Assembly (NCBI RefSeq): GCF_009002475.1
Contig: NZ_AP019860.1
Coordinates: 7,330,501-7,394,500, forward strand
Direction: 5' to 3'
Origin: Candidatus Uabimicrobium amorphum
GTDB taxonomy: Bacteria > Planctomycetota > Uabimicrobiia > Uabimicrobiales > Uabimicrobiaceae
Length of the DNA: 64,000 nucleotides
The notes beneath the pieces were generated by a model. The model made no database searches, was not told the DNA's origin, and saw nothing but the letters and a program-made list of their open reading frames with translations. Positions 42,719 through 52,300 of the stretch are shown piece after piece. Position numbers and translations under genes: made by a program. Position 1 is the first letter of the stretch, and each line of letters begins with the position of its first letter.

Positions 42719-43177
42719 ATGAGTATTAAACTATGTCCTTGCCAATCAAATAAAAACTATGATGATTGTTGCGGCCCGATTATTGAAAAAAAACAGGTGG
42801 CGAGCTCTGCAGAAGCGTTAATGCGCTCTAGATATACCGCTTACGTAAAAGGATTTGCACAACATATAATAGATACGACACACCCTGATCATCGTGACGA
42901 TTGTGATGAGGAGTCCATTACGGCTTGGTCAAAAGGCGCAACATGGCATGGATTAGATATAATGGATTCTTCTGAAGGATACGTTGAATTTATCGCCCAC
43001 TTTTCAGAAAAAGGCATACGCAAACAACATCACGAAAAGTCGACGTTCAAAAAAATTGACAACGAATGGTTTTTCGATGAAGGAAAAGTAATGGCCATGA
43101 AAGTCGACAAAGTAGGACGCAACGACCCTTGTTCTTGTGGCAGCGGTAAAAAATATAAAAAGTGCTGTGGACGTTAA
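42719..43177 (+). CDS. YchJ-like (UPF0225) SEC-C motif protein
   Basis: The 152 residues have paired zinc-binding SEC-C-type motifs. The N-terminal one is LCPCQSNKNYDDCCGP; the C-terminal one is NDPCSCGSGKKYKKCCGR, the same metal motif as at the SecA C-terminus. The central domain (SSAEALMRSRYTAYVKG, GYVEFIAHFSEKG) is the NTF2-like core of the YchJ family. The GGAG seven bases upstream selects the ATG at 42719 over an in-frame TTG at 42707. Its precise role is unknown. Confidence 0.92.
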   Translation: MSIKLCPCQSNKNYDDCCGPIIEKKQVASSAEALMRSRYTAYVKGFAQHIIDTTHPDHRDDCDEESITAWSKGATWHGLDIMDSSEGYVEFIAHFSEKGIRKQHHEKSTFKKIDNEWFFDEGKVMAMKVDKVGRNDPCSCGSGKKYKKCCGR

Positions 43178-43247
43178 ATTTATTGTCCACCTGCAAACCT
43201 AACGTTTTAAATGACAAAATCACAGATATTTTTTTAAGGAATTTACT

Positions 43248-43916
43248 ATGGGAAAACTAACGCTACACGGTGTAACATTATCCCCATTTGTGCGTAAAGT
43301 CAAAATTCTTTTAATAGAAAAAGGTATTGATCACGACCACGTAATGGCACCGCCTTCGCAAGATCCCGAATTTTTAAAAATAAGTCCTCTGGGGAAAATA
43401 CCGGTATTGGTAGATGAAGAAGGACGTGCTATTAATGACAGTAGTGCTATAGTAAATTACTTAGAAGAGCGCTTTCCACAAAATTCGGCATTGCCGACAG
43501 ACCCTTACCATCGCGCTCGTGCAAGATGGTTTGAAGCATATTCAGGAAGTACTTTTGCGCCAGCAATCGTTTTTGGTATTTTCGGACAAAGAATTGTCAT
43601 GCCCCTTTTAGCTGGCCAACCAACAGATGAAAATGTGGTCAAAGAAGCCATTGAATCGGCCCCTAAGTTTTTGAATTACCTAGAACAAGAAATCAAGGGG
43701 AAAGAATACTTTGTCAATAACACCTACAGTTTGGCAGATATTTGCGTTGCCAGCAACTTTATCAATCTGCAGCACGCAGATTACGAAATCGATGCCGAAA
43801 AATACCCTGAGTTAGCCAAATGGTATCAAAGCATCGTGTCACGTGAGCACTACCAACAACTTATTGCTGGAGAAAAACAGGCTCTAGCAGGTATGCAAGC
43901 TAAGATGCAAAAGTAG
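43248..43916 (+). CDS. Glutathione S-transferase family protein
   Basis: The 222 residues begin with a thioredoxin-fold domain (about 1-80) with LTLHGVTLSPFVRKVKILL, LGKIPVLVDEEGRAINDSSAIVNYLEE and the cis-proline in KIPVL. The helical C-terminal domain contains YSLADICVAS, the conserved N-capping box. The likely activator is the serine in SPFVRK. The substrate is unknown. AAGGA precedes the ATG and a clear terminator follows at 43919-43948, so it is monocistronic. Confidence 0.92.
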   Translation: MGKLTLHGVTLSPFVRKVKILLIEKGIDHDHVMAPPSQDPEFLKISPLGKIPVLVDEEGRAINDSSAIVNYLEERFPQNSALPTDPYHRARARWFEAYSGSTFAPAIVFGIFGQRIVMPLLAGQPTDENVVKEAIESAPKFLNYLEQEIKGKEYFVNNTYSLADICVASNFINLQHADYEIDAEKYPELAKWYQSIVSREHYQQLIAGEKQALAGMQAKMQK

Positions 43917-43918
43917 AA

Positions 43919-43948
43919 AAAAAAAGCGTACATTTGTACGCTTTTTTT
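43919..43948. terminator. Rho-independent terminator after the GST gene
   Basis: AAGCGTAC and GTACGCTT pair around ATTT. Poly-A before and poly-T after make it usable in both directions. Confidence 0.88.
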
Positions 43949-43956
43949 ACTTTTGG

Positions 43957-44016
43957 TGTTCTCTGGAACTACAAAACTACCATTGGTGTGTTCTCTGGAA
44001 CTACAAAACTACCATT
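43957..44016 (+). repeat. 28-base direct tandem repeat next to element B
   Basis: A 28-base sequence beginning TGTTCTCTGGAACTACAAAA occurs at 43957-43984 and again, exactly, at 43989-44016. The second copy runs into the left end of the inverted-repeat element at 44019. Confidence 0.85.
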
Positions 44017-44018
44017 AG

Positions 44019-44103
44019 GGTGTCATCCCTGACTTGATCAGGGATCCAGGCGCTTTAAAGTTTACTTCATATTGTGGATTCCTGCTTTCGCAGGAATGAC
44101 ACC
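44019..44103. repeat. Small dispersed repeat family B (85 bp)
   Basis: The ends GGTGTCATCCCTG and CAGGAATGACACC are inverted. Inside are ATCCCTGACTTGATCAGGGAT and TTCCTGCTTTCGCAGGAA hairpins, the same modules as at 22452-22539 in opposite order. Flanking AACTACCA (44007-44014) and TGGTAGTT (44107-44114) extend the inverted ends, suggesting that the target itself was palindromic. Confidence 0.82.
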
Positions 44104-44135
44104 TTGTGGTAGTTCCGTCTCAATAAAACTGAAGT

Positions 44136-46613
44136 TTATTTACCCTTTTTAGGCTTAACAGGGGAAACCTTCCAAATATCCGCAGCATATTCATTGATCG
44201 TTCGATCAGAACTAAACTTACCCATCCGCGCGACATTCAAAATGGCTTTTTTCGTCCACTGTTTTTGATTTTTATATTCTTGCAAAATCTTTTCGTGGCA
44301 TTCCATGTATGCATTGAAATCCGCAAAGACAAAATACTGATCTTGGGTCAGTAGCGAATTGCAGATTGGCTCAAAAATACCTGGTTCGTGCAGAGAAAAG
44401 AAGTTCGACTGAATTAAATCGATCACCTTTTTAATATTCGGATTTTCCGAATATAACTGATACGGTTCGTAATTCCCTTCACGTTTTGCCTTAATCTCAT
44501 CAATGTCGAGGCCAAAAGTAAAAATATTTTCTTTGCCTACCTCATTCATGATTTCAATATTGGCTCCATCAAGAGTTCCAATCGTAAGAGCACCATTTAA
44601 GGCAAACTTCATGTTACCTGTCCCCGAAGCTTCTTTACCAGCGGTGGAAATTTGTTCGCTGATATCCGTTGCGGGTATAATCGTCTCAGCCAAGGAAACT
44701 TTGTAGTTAGGAATAAACACCACTTTAATTTTATCTTTGATCAATTCGTCGTTATTGATGACTTTCGCAACATTCAGAATCAACTTAATGATCATTTTCG
44801 CCATGTAATAGCCAGGAGCGGCTTTTCCGGCGAAAAGAAAGACGCGTTGTGGCGCATCTTTAAAATTTTTATGATCGCGTAGCTCGCAATATAGATGAAT
44901 GACGTGTAAAATGTTCATCAACTGCCGCTTATATTCGTGTATTCTCTTAATTTGCACATCAAAAATAGCATCGTCTTCAACAACAACACCTGTTTCTATT
45001 TCAATGAGCTTCGCAAGTTTTTTCTTGTTTTCCAATTTGATCTTATCAAAGCGCTTTCGAAAATCTTTGTCATCGGCATACTTTTCGAGCTTCTTTAGCT
45101 GACTTAAGTCGGTGATCCACTCTTTGCCTATTTTTTCCGTAATGAGCTTTGCTAACGATGGATTCGCCTGCAGTAACCATCTACGTGGCGTAATACCGTT
45201 TGTCTTATTGTTAAACTTATGTGGAAAACTGTTGTAGAAATCAGGCATGACTTGTTCTTTTAAGATTTCACTGTGTATTTCAGATACACCGTTTACCGAA
45301 GTAGAACCAATGATTGCCAAATGAGCCATACGTATTTTTTTCTGAGGATACTCCTCCACTAAACTCATACGACGTAGTATGTCGTTGTCTCCAGGATTTT
45401 GTACAGAAACCTCCTGTAGAAAGTGCTGGTTGAGTTTATAAATGATTTGCAAATGACGCGGAAGGTGACGTTGAAAAAACTCCACGGGCCATTTTTCCAA
45501 AGCTTCGGGAAGTATGGTGTGATTGGTATAACCAAACGACTTGCGAGTGATGTCCCACGCCACGTCCCAAGGAAGGTGTTTTTCATCGACCAAGATACGC
45601 ATTAATTCTGCGATAGAGATCGACGGATGGGTATCGTTCAATTGAATAACTGCTTTTTTAGGAAAATCTCTGAAGTCGCTACTTTCCTTTAAAAACTTAC
45701 GCATAATATCTTGAATACTACAACAAACAAAAAAGTATTGTTGACGAAAACGCAACTCGCGACCACTCTCTGTTCGGTCATCGGGATAGAGCACTTTTGT
45801 TAAGGTTTCGCCTTCGACTTTTTCACTAACAGCATCAATATAATTTCCTTGGTTAAAGTCTTGTAAATCAAATTCTTCGCTAACTTTTGCTGACCATAAA
45901 CGTAAAGTATTGACAATGTTGTTACCATAACCCACTACAGGCATATCATATGGTATTCCCAATACTGTGTAAGAAGGACACCAATTGAATTTTTCGACGC
46001 CGTCAATGTGATACGTTTCGACTTCTCCACCGAAATGCACCGGAACAGTGTGTTCAATACGTTTCATTTCCCATATATTGTCAAACTTCAGCCATTCGTC
46101 AGGCTCTTCTACCTGGTAACCTTGGCAAATATCTTGGCGAAAGATACCGTATTCATAACGAAGTCCATAACCTATGGCAGGAAGATTTAGAGTTGCCATC
46201 GAGTCCAGGAAACATGCAGCTAAACGTCCAAGACCACCATTACCCAGGGCTGACTCTCGTTCCCATGGGGTATAGTCTTCCCAATCAACACCTAGTTTTT
46301 TCAGGCCTTCGCGAAATTCTTTATCTGCCCCGAGGTTGATAATATTGTTGCTAAAGAGTCGGCCGAGTAGATATTCCATCGACAAATAGTAAATGCGCTT
46401 TGAGTGACTTTTGTTGTACAGTACCTTGGTCGCCAGCCATTTTTCAATGATATGGTCGCGAATTGTATAAGCTAGAGCATTATAAACGTCTAACTCACTT
46501 GCACTGTAGCGATCTTTTCCGCCAAAAAATTTCAAATAATGTACGAAAAAGTTTGCTAAACTTTCTTTTTGCATAGTGATCTGCGCATCTATATTGTCCC
46601 AATTTGCTTTCAA
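44136..46613 (-). CDS. glgP: Glycogen/starch/alpha-glucan phosphorylase
   Basis: A full-length phosphorylase of 825 residues releasing glucose-1-phosphate from glycogen. Motifs include YYLSMEYLLGRLFSNNIINL, ALGNGGLGRLAACFLDSMATL, and the pyridoxal-phosphate region EASGTGNMKFALNGALTIGT with the Schiff-base lysine, then LDGANIEI. The start is a TTG (MKANWDNI) eight bases after AAAGGCG; an ATG at 46575 is the alternative. It lies about 160 bases downstream of the malic enzyme gene on the same strand, with a hairpin in the gap, and is likely a separate transcription unit. Confidence 0.96.
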   Translation of the reverse strand: MKANWDNIDAQITMQKESLANFFVHYLKFFGGKDRYSASELDVYNALAYTIRDHIIEKWLATKVLYNKSHSKRIYYLSMEYLLGRLFSNNIINLGADKEFREGLKKLGVDWEDYTPWERESALGNGGLGRLAACFLDSMATLNLPAIGYGLRYEYGIFRQDICQGYQVEEPDEWLKFDNIWEMKRIEHTVPVHFGGEVETYHIDGVEKFNWCPSYTVLGIPYDMPVVGYGNNIVNTLRLWSAKVSEEFDLQDFNQGNYIDAVSEKVEGETLTKVLYPDDRTESGRELRFRQQYFFVCCSIQDIMRKFLKESSDFRDFPKKAVIQLNDTHPSISIAELMRILVDEKHLPWDVAWDITRKSFGYTNHTILPEALEKWPVEFFQRHLPRHLQIIYKLNQHFLQEVSVQNPGDNDILRRMSLVEEYPQKKIRMAHLAIIGSTSVNGVSEIHSEILKEQVMPDFYNSFPHKFNNKTNGITPRRWLLQANPSLAKLITEKIGKEWITDLSQLKKLEKYADDKDFRKRFDKIKLENKKKLAKLIEIETGVVVEDDAIFDVQIKRIHEYKRQLMNILHVIHLYCELRDHKNFKDAPQRVFLFAGKAAPGYYMAKMIIKLILNVAKVINNDELIKDKIKVVFIPNYKVSLAETIIPATDISEQISTAGKEASGTGNMKFALNGALTIGTLDGANIEIMNEVGKENIFTFGLDIDEIKAKREGNYEPYQLYSENPNIKKVIDLIQSNFFSLHEPGIFEPICNSLLTQDQYFVFADFNAYMECHEKILQEYKNQKQWTKKAILNVARMGKFSSDRTINEYAADIWKVSPVKPKKGK

Positions 46614-46684
46614 TTTGTTCGCCTTTCGTTTAAAGAGCGGTTGTAGGTTGATGCGTAAAGTTAAAGTTAATATTACAATTTTCT

Positions 46685-46735
46685 AATACGCGGTGCCCTC
46701 CCGCCAGCTAATCGCCGATTGTGGGGGCATCGCAC
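46685..46735 (-). other. Hairpin in the gap between malic enzyme and phosphorylase genes
   Basis: GCGGTGCCCTCCC and GGGGGCATCGC are near-complementary arms around an inner AATCGGCGATT stem. It may attenuate or end the malic enzyme transcript; no T run follows. It has slight similarity (GGTGCCCTC) to the end of repeat family A but is too short to assign. Confidence 0.4.
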
Positions 46736-46770
46736 ACTAGCATATTTCTATACTTGATGTTCCAGCAGGA

Positions 46771-49032
46771 TTACGTAGAGCTATCCTTTTTTCCTTGTGC
46801 TTCAACTACGGCAATTGCGGTCATGTTTACAATGTCAGAAACACTACTAGAACCCATTTGTAAAAGCTGTAGTGGTTTATTCATTCCAAGCAGGATCGGT
46901 CCAACTGATTCCGCGCCACCGTATGCTTGCAATAATTTATATGCAATATTTCCCGCAGATAGCTCCGGAAAGATCAAAATATTGGCCGATTTTTTCAAAG
47001 TGGAGAACGGATAGTTCTTTTCGCGAATCTGATCATCGATCGCGACATCAGCACTCATTTCACCATCAATTTCTAGATGCGGAGCGCGTTGCTTGACAAT
47101 TTCAGTGGCTTTCTTCATCTTTAAAGCTTCAGGATGCTTTGAGTTACCGAAGTTCGAATACGACAACATTGCAATGCGAGGCTCAATATCAAATTGACGT
47201 GCTTGTTTTGCACATAGGATGGCAATATCCGCAAGAATTTCGGGATCGGTATCGACGTTCACAATTACATCGGCAAACAATTTTATATTGTTATTAACGA
47301 TCATCATGTACATTCCCGCGAGTGTTTTTGCCACAGGAGAAGTCTTTAAAATTTGTACTGTAGGACGAATGGTCTCAATGTAGGAGTTCTCAATTCCTGC
47401 CACCATTCCATCGGCCTCATCTACTTCCACCATCATCGCCGCAAAACGCATAGGCGACTTGAGAAGCTCTTTGGCCTGCACTAAGGTAACACCTTTGCGT
47501 TGACGTAGTCTGAAATATTCATCGGTGTAAGCATCAAAACGCGGTGAGGTGTTGGGATCGACAATCTCGATACCTTCGGTGGAAAGGTTTAGCTCGCTAA
47601 TTTTGAGGAGTATTTTCTCTTTATTTCCCACAAGAATAGGATGTGCGATGCCTTCTTCGACAATCTCATTACTCGCACGTAGTATTTTCTCATTTTCACC
47701 TTCGGGAAACACAATACGCGTACCAGAATTTTTCGCTTTATTGATCATCACCCGCACTATTTCACGCGATTTACCCATACGGAACTCTAGGCGATTTTTA
47801 TACTCTTCAATATCAATGTTAATTCGCGCAACACCTGTATCCATCGCCGCTTTCGCAACGGCAGATGCTTCCCAAACGATTACGCGTGGATCAAACGGTT
47901 TTGTAATAATGTAATCACGGCCAAATTTAAATTCATCCACACCATAAGCATGGGCAACAGATTCGGGAACGGGTTGGCGTGCGAGTTTTACAAGAGCGTG
48001 TGTCGCAGCTATTTTCATTTCTTTATTGATACATTTTGCTTGTACATCTAATGCACCGCGAAAAATAAATGGAAAGCCAAGAACGTTGTTTACTTGGTTA
48101 GGGTAATCGGAACGCCCTGTTGCCATGATCACGTCATCGCGAGCATCTAGAGCATCTTCATAGGTAATTTCAGGATCAGGATTTGCAAGAGCAAAAACAA
48201 TGGGATCTTTGGCCATGGAACGCAACATATCCTTCGAAACAACTCCTCCAACGGAGTAACCGAGAAATACATCGGCACCTTTCATCGCTTCTTCTAGCGT
48301 ACGACAATCTGTTTCGGCGGCGTACATAGCTTTGTATGGATTTTCATCACCACGCCCTTTGTAAATAACCCCTTTGCGGTCACACATGATGATATTTTCC
48401 TGTACAACCCCAAGATCTAAATAGTGACGAATACCGGCAATGGCGGCAGCTCCCGCTCCATTTATGACAATTTTAATTTTTGAAATATCTTTACCGATAA
48501 TGTCAAGCGCATTGATCAGAGCCGCACCCGAAATAATGGCTGTTCCGTGTTGATCATCGTGGAAAACAGGAATGTTCATGGTTTTTTGCAGTTGTTCTTC
48601 GATATAAAAACACTCAGGAGCTTTGATATCTTCAAGATTGATACCACCGAAGGTAGGCTCTAGTAGTTGTACTGTGCGGATAAATTCATCGGCGTCTTGT
48701 GTATTGAGCTCAATATCAAAGACATCAATATCCGCAAATTTTTTGAACAGTACTCCCTTGCCTTCCATCACCGGCTTTGAAGCCAACGGACCAATATTAC
48801 CAAGACCGAGAACTGCTGTTCCATTTGAAATTACCCCAACAAGATTTCCCTTAGCAGTGTATTCATATGCGTCCTGGGGATTTTTTTCAATATCAAGGCA
48901 TGGATGGGCAACACCTGGAGAGTACGCGAGAGAAAGATCTCGCTGCGTAAAGCATTCTTTGGTGGGCGTTACTTCTATTTTTCCTTTGCGTCCTTTGCTG
49001 TGGTAATGGAGTGCATCTTCTTTTTTGATCAT
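46771..49032 (-). CDS. maeB: NADP-dependent malic enzyme with phosphotransacetylase-like domain
   Basis: The 753 residues combine an N-terminal malic enzyme (about 1-430) with a C-terminal phosphate-acetyltransferase-like domain (about 430-750). The malic part has TQRDLSLAYSPGVAHPCLDI, FDIELNTQDADEF, PVFHDDQHGTAIISGAALIN, IVINGAGAAAIAG and FALANPDPEITYEDA. The second part has IVFPEGENEKILRA. It is the MaeB type, decarboxylating malate to pyruvate with NADP reduction; the second domain is thought to be regulatory, binding acetyl-CoA or acetyl phosphate. The ATG at 49032 follows GAGG; the TTG three bases earlier is less likely. It is divergent from the alpha-2-macroglobulin gene. Confidence 0.95.
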   Translation of the reverse strand: MIKKEDALHYHSKGRKGKIEVTPTKECFTQRDLSLAYSPGVAHPCLDIEKNPQDAYEYTAKGNLVGVISNGTAVLGLGNIGPLASKPVMEGKGVLFKKFADIDVFDIELNTQDADEFIRTVQLLEPTFGGINLEDIKAPECFYIEEQLQKTMNIPVFHDDQHGTAIISGAALINALDIIGKDISKIKIVINGAGAAAIAGIRHYLDLGVVQENIIMCDRKGVIYKGRGDENPYKAMYAAETDCRTLEEAMKGADVFLGYSVGGVVSKDMLRSMAKDPIVFALANPDPEITYEDALDARDDVIMATGRSDYPNQVNNVLGFPFIFRGALDVQAKCINKEMKIAATHALVKLARQPVPESVAHAYGVDEFKFGRDYIITKPFDPRVIVWEASAVAKAAMDTGVARINIDIEEYKNRLEFRMGKSREIVRVMINKAKNSGTRIVFPEGENEKILRASNEIVEEGIAHPILVGNKEKILLKISELNLSTEGIEIVDPNTSPRFDAYTDEYFRLRQRKGVTLVQAKELLKSPMRFAAMMVEVDEADGMVAGIENSYIETIRPTVQILKTSPVAKTLAGMYMMIVNNNIKLFADVIVNVDTDPEILADIAILCAKQARQFDIEPRIAMLSYSNFGNSKHPEALKMKKATEIVKQRAPHLEIDGEMSADVAIDDQIREKNYPFSTLKKSANILIFPELSAGNIAYKLLQAYGGAESVGPILLGMNKPLQLLQMGSSSVSDIVNMTAIAVVEAQGKKDSST

Positions 49033-49362
49033 CAAATCATCCTCTTCGTTGAAATTGTGTGTATATCGCGATAGACAAAAGTATTTATTCGACTCATATC
49101 TTGGATGTTGTTTTCTTTACAGTAGAAAAATCGGATACATTGTTTTCCTTGTATTTGTGTGCGCGTAACCTCCACACTTTTGTCCGTCACTCTATAGTTG
49201 TATTTGCATTTTGGCAATCGACAGAATATTGTACTATTTGCATAAAAAATTTGGAAACTTTTTATGATAAAAATGCTCTAATGTGTATATTGGAATAATA
49301 AATCTCTACTCTGGGGTGGTTTATACCAACTCTATATTCGTATTTTAATGCAAAGGATCACT
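49033..49362. other. Divergent intergenic region maeB / alpha-2-macroglobulin gene
   Basis: AT-rich, no gene seen on either strand. For the plus strand TTGGCA (49211-49216) and TACTAT (49232-49237) with 15 bases between could be a promoter, leaving a leader of about 120 bases. No clear inverted repeats. Confidence 0.4.
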
Positions 49363-52300
49363 ATGAGAATTTATGCTCTTATACTTGTAATGATTTGTAC
49401 ATGCTTTGCCAATAACTTTCGTGTAAAACAACAGAAAGTCAATGTAATTGGCAACGCTCTTGAAGTGGGTGTGGAAGGTTCCGCTAACTCACTACAGGCA
49501 AGCGTGTATAAAATTCATCATGCAAATGATTTCTTAACCTCACAAAACAATTTCCACAAATTACAGATTGAAGGACGCGAAGTTCGCGCACAATTGAATT
49601 ACGCCATCCAACAATCCTCACTAACAACAAAACCACAAGTTCACGGAAAAGTGGCGACAAATGACAAATTCTCTCTCGTGGCGTTTGTAAAAAAGCCCCC
49701 ATTGGGACAAACACGCGGAGATGGATACAAAAAGCTACTTTTCTCTACCGTAAAAAGTGCGGGACTGTATATAGTGGAATGCCGTAGTGAAAACTATATC
49801 GCATACACATTAGCCGCGATTACCGACTTGGCGATCATAACGCGCCGCGATGAGAGACAACTCATTGTTTATAGTGTTCACCGTAAAACTGGTCAACCAT
49901 TTGCCAATAGTTCCGTTTCGGTATTTCGCAACAAAAAACTGATCGAAACACGTAAGACAAACCACAAAGGTATCGCTCATTTTAACGTTACCTATTCTCC
50001 ACAACTCCTCATCACAGCTACGGCAGGGAATGATTTCACCATCGATGATGCGTTGTTTTTCCCATCGATTGTCAACGTAAAAAAATGCTATATTTACACC
50101 GAACGACCTTTATATCTTCCAGGAGAGAAAGTACACTTTAAAGGTGTTATGCGCCTACAGCAAAGCGGCGAATACATGGTGCCAACTAGCAATTTTTCCG
50201 TTTCCTACACCGTAAAAAATGCCAGAGGAACCAAAATTGCTTCCGGTGAAACAACCGCGCGCTCGGGATACTTTTCCGCGAAATTTGAATTGCCCAAACA
50301 AACAGCCCTTGGAACATGCGTATTAGAATGCAAAGGCCTTGGCAAAACTTTTCAAAGCGAATTTCAAGTTGAAAAATTCCAAAAACCTAAGTTCAAAGTT
50401 CGTGTAACCCCAGCGCAACCAGCGATTCTCATGGGAAAAAAAGCCGATTTCACCATAGACTGTAGCTACTATGCCGGTGGTAAAATTACCAATGGTAAAG
50501 TTTCCTACGAACTTTACAAAAATTCGTTTCACCAACCGCTGTTTTCCGAAATAGGTTTAGATCAATTTTATAGTAAAAATGAATTTCGTTCTTTTAAACC
50601 GCAATTGGTAAAAAATGGTAGTGCCACACTGAAAGACGGTAAGCTATCACTTTCTTTTGCCACCGCGAAAGATGAACTCAGCTATAACTATCGCTTGCGC
50701 GTTTCGGTACGCGATGCCAGTCGTAATGCGGCTTCGGGATCAGGATCTATCAAAGTAGAGCGTTACCCTACGAAATTCGACATGAAAACCAGTAAACAGC
50801 TTTATGCTCTGGAAGAACAAATCGTTGTGACCGTAAAAGCCGTCGACATAAACTCCCAGCCAATAGCTGTTCCATTTGTTGTCGAAGCGACACGCCGCGA
50901 ACGTATGTCTCTTAAAGGCGGAAGTAGTGAAGCTGTTGAAAAATTGGCCACAAAAACTTTCTTCACCACCACAGGTACCACCGACAAAAACGGTATGGCA
51001 AATATCGAAATTCCTGCGGCAATCCGTGGTGCCGTGGACATAAAAGTAAAAGCAACGAACAGCAAGAGCGAAGTCACAAAAACGGTATGGGTGAGTGAAG
51101 GCGACGCACCACTCTCTTACAGCGGTGATTCTATATTGCTCGTCGCCGATAAAAAAACATATCGTATTCACGATATTGCCAATATACTCGTCGTTCTACC
51201 AATGAAAAAAGTGGCTCCGATTCTTACTGTTGAAGGTGTCGATCTTTTACAGTACACCGTGGTTCCCTTAAATGAAAATAGTTATGTGTTTAAGTTACCC
51301 ATTACCGAAAATATGTCCCCGAATGTCTATTTCAAGGTCGCGGCCATATACAAAAACGGTTTTATTGAAAGCCAACACATGATTGTGGTTCCACCACAAC
51401 ACAAGATCCTGAGCGTCAAAGTAACCACAGACCAAAATTCGTATCGTCCAGGGCAAAAAGCAACTTTTAACATTGATGTTAAAGACAACCAAGGTAAAGC
51501 GGTTGCCACAGATTTTTCGATCGCGGTTGTCGATGAGTCCATTTACTCTTTGGCAAGCGATCGTAATGCGCTACTACATCAATTTTTCTACTCTTTACGT
51601 CGCGAAAATATCAAAAGCAGTTCTTCCATCAACTTGCTTTCTTACGACTATTCACGAGTAGCAGAGCGCCTTCCTGTTCCTCATAGACCGCAAAAGAACG
51701 ACAACAAAAAAGCCAAAATGGCGGAACGCGTTATGGAACTGAACGATTCTGCGGGTGGGGATGCTCCTGCCGGAGATGCTATGTATGAAGACGCTGCAGA
51801 AGCAGATGATGAAGCCCCACAAGACGTCGCAACTTCCGCATCAGAATCTGAACCAGCCCCAGCAGCACCACGCAGAGAAAGAGCCGTTGTTGCTGCACAA
51901 AAGAAAAAGCCAGCGGCCAAAAAAGACAACGCGCAAAAGCAAAACACGCGCAATTTATTCAAAACCACCGCTGCATGGTTTGGTTCTGTCACGACAAACA
52001 AAGACGGCAACGCGCAAGTTTCTTTTGACTTCCCAGACAATCTAACCAATTGGCGTATTGTCATAAGAGCCATCGATCGTCATACACGCGTCGGTTACCT
52101 AGAGCAAAAAACATCTACACGTAAACCGGTGATGGTTGCACTTACCCGTCCGCGATTTTTTGTCATAGGAGACAAGGGAAACCTTTCGTTACAAGCACGT
52201 AACGCCACGGCAAAATCGCAACAATTGCAACTCAGTATCCAAAGCAGTTCTCATTTGCAACTCGCGAAACTCAAAACACAAGAGACTTTGGTACCTGCGG

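Noticed and set aside
44019..44103. Insertion sequence
   Set aside because: Inverted ends are present, but at 85 bp there is no room for a transposase; treated as a small non-autonomous repeat.
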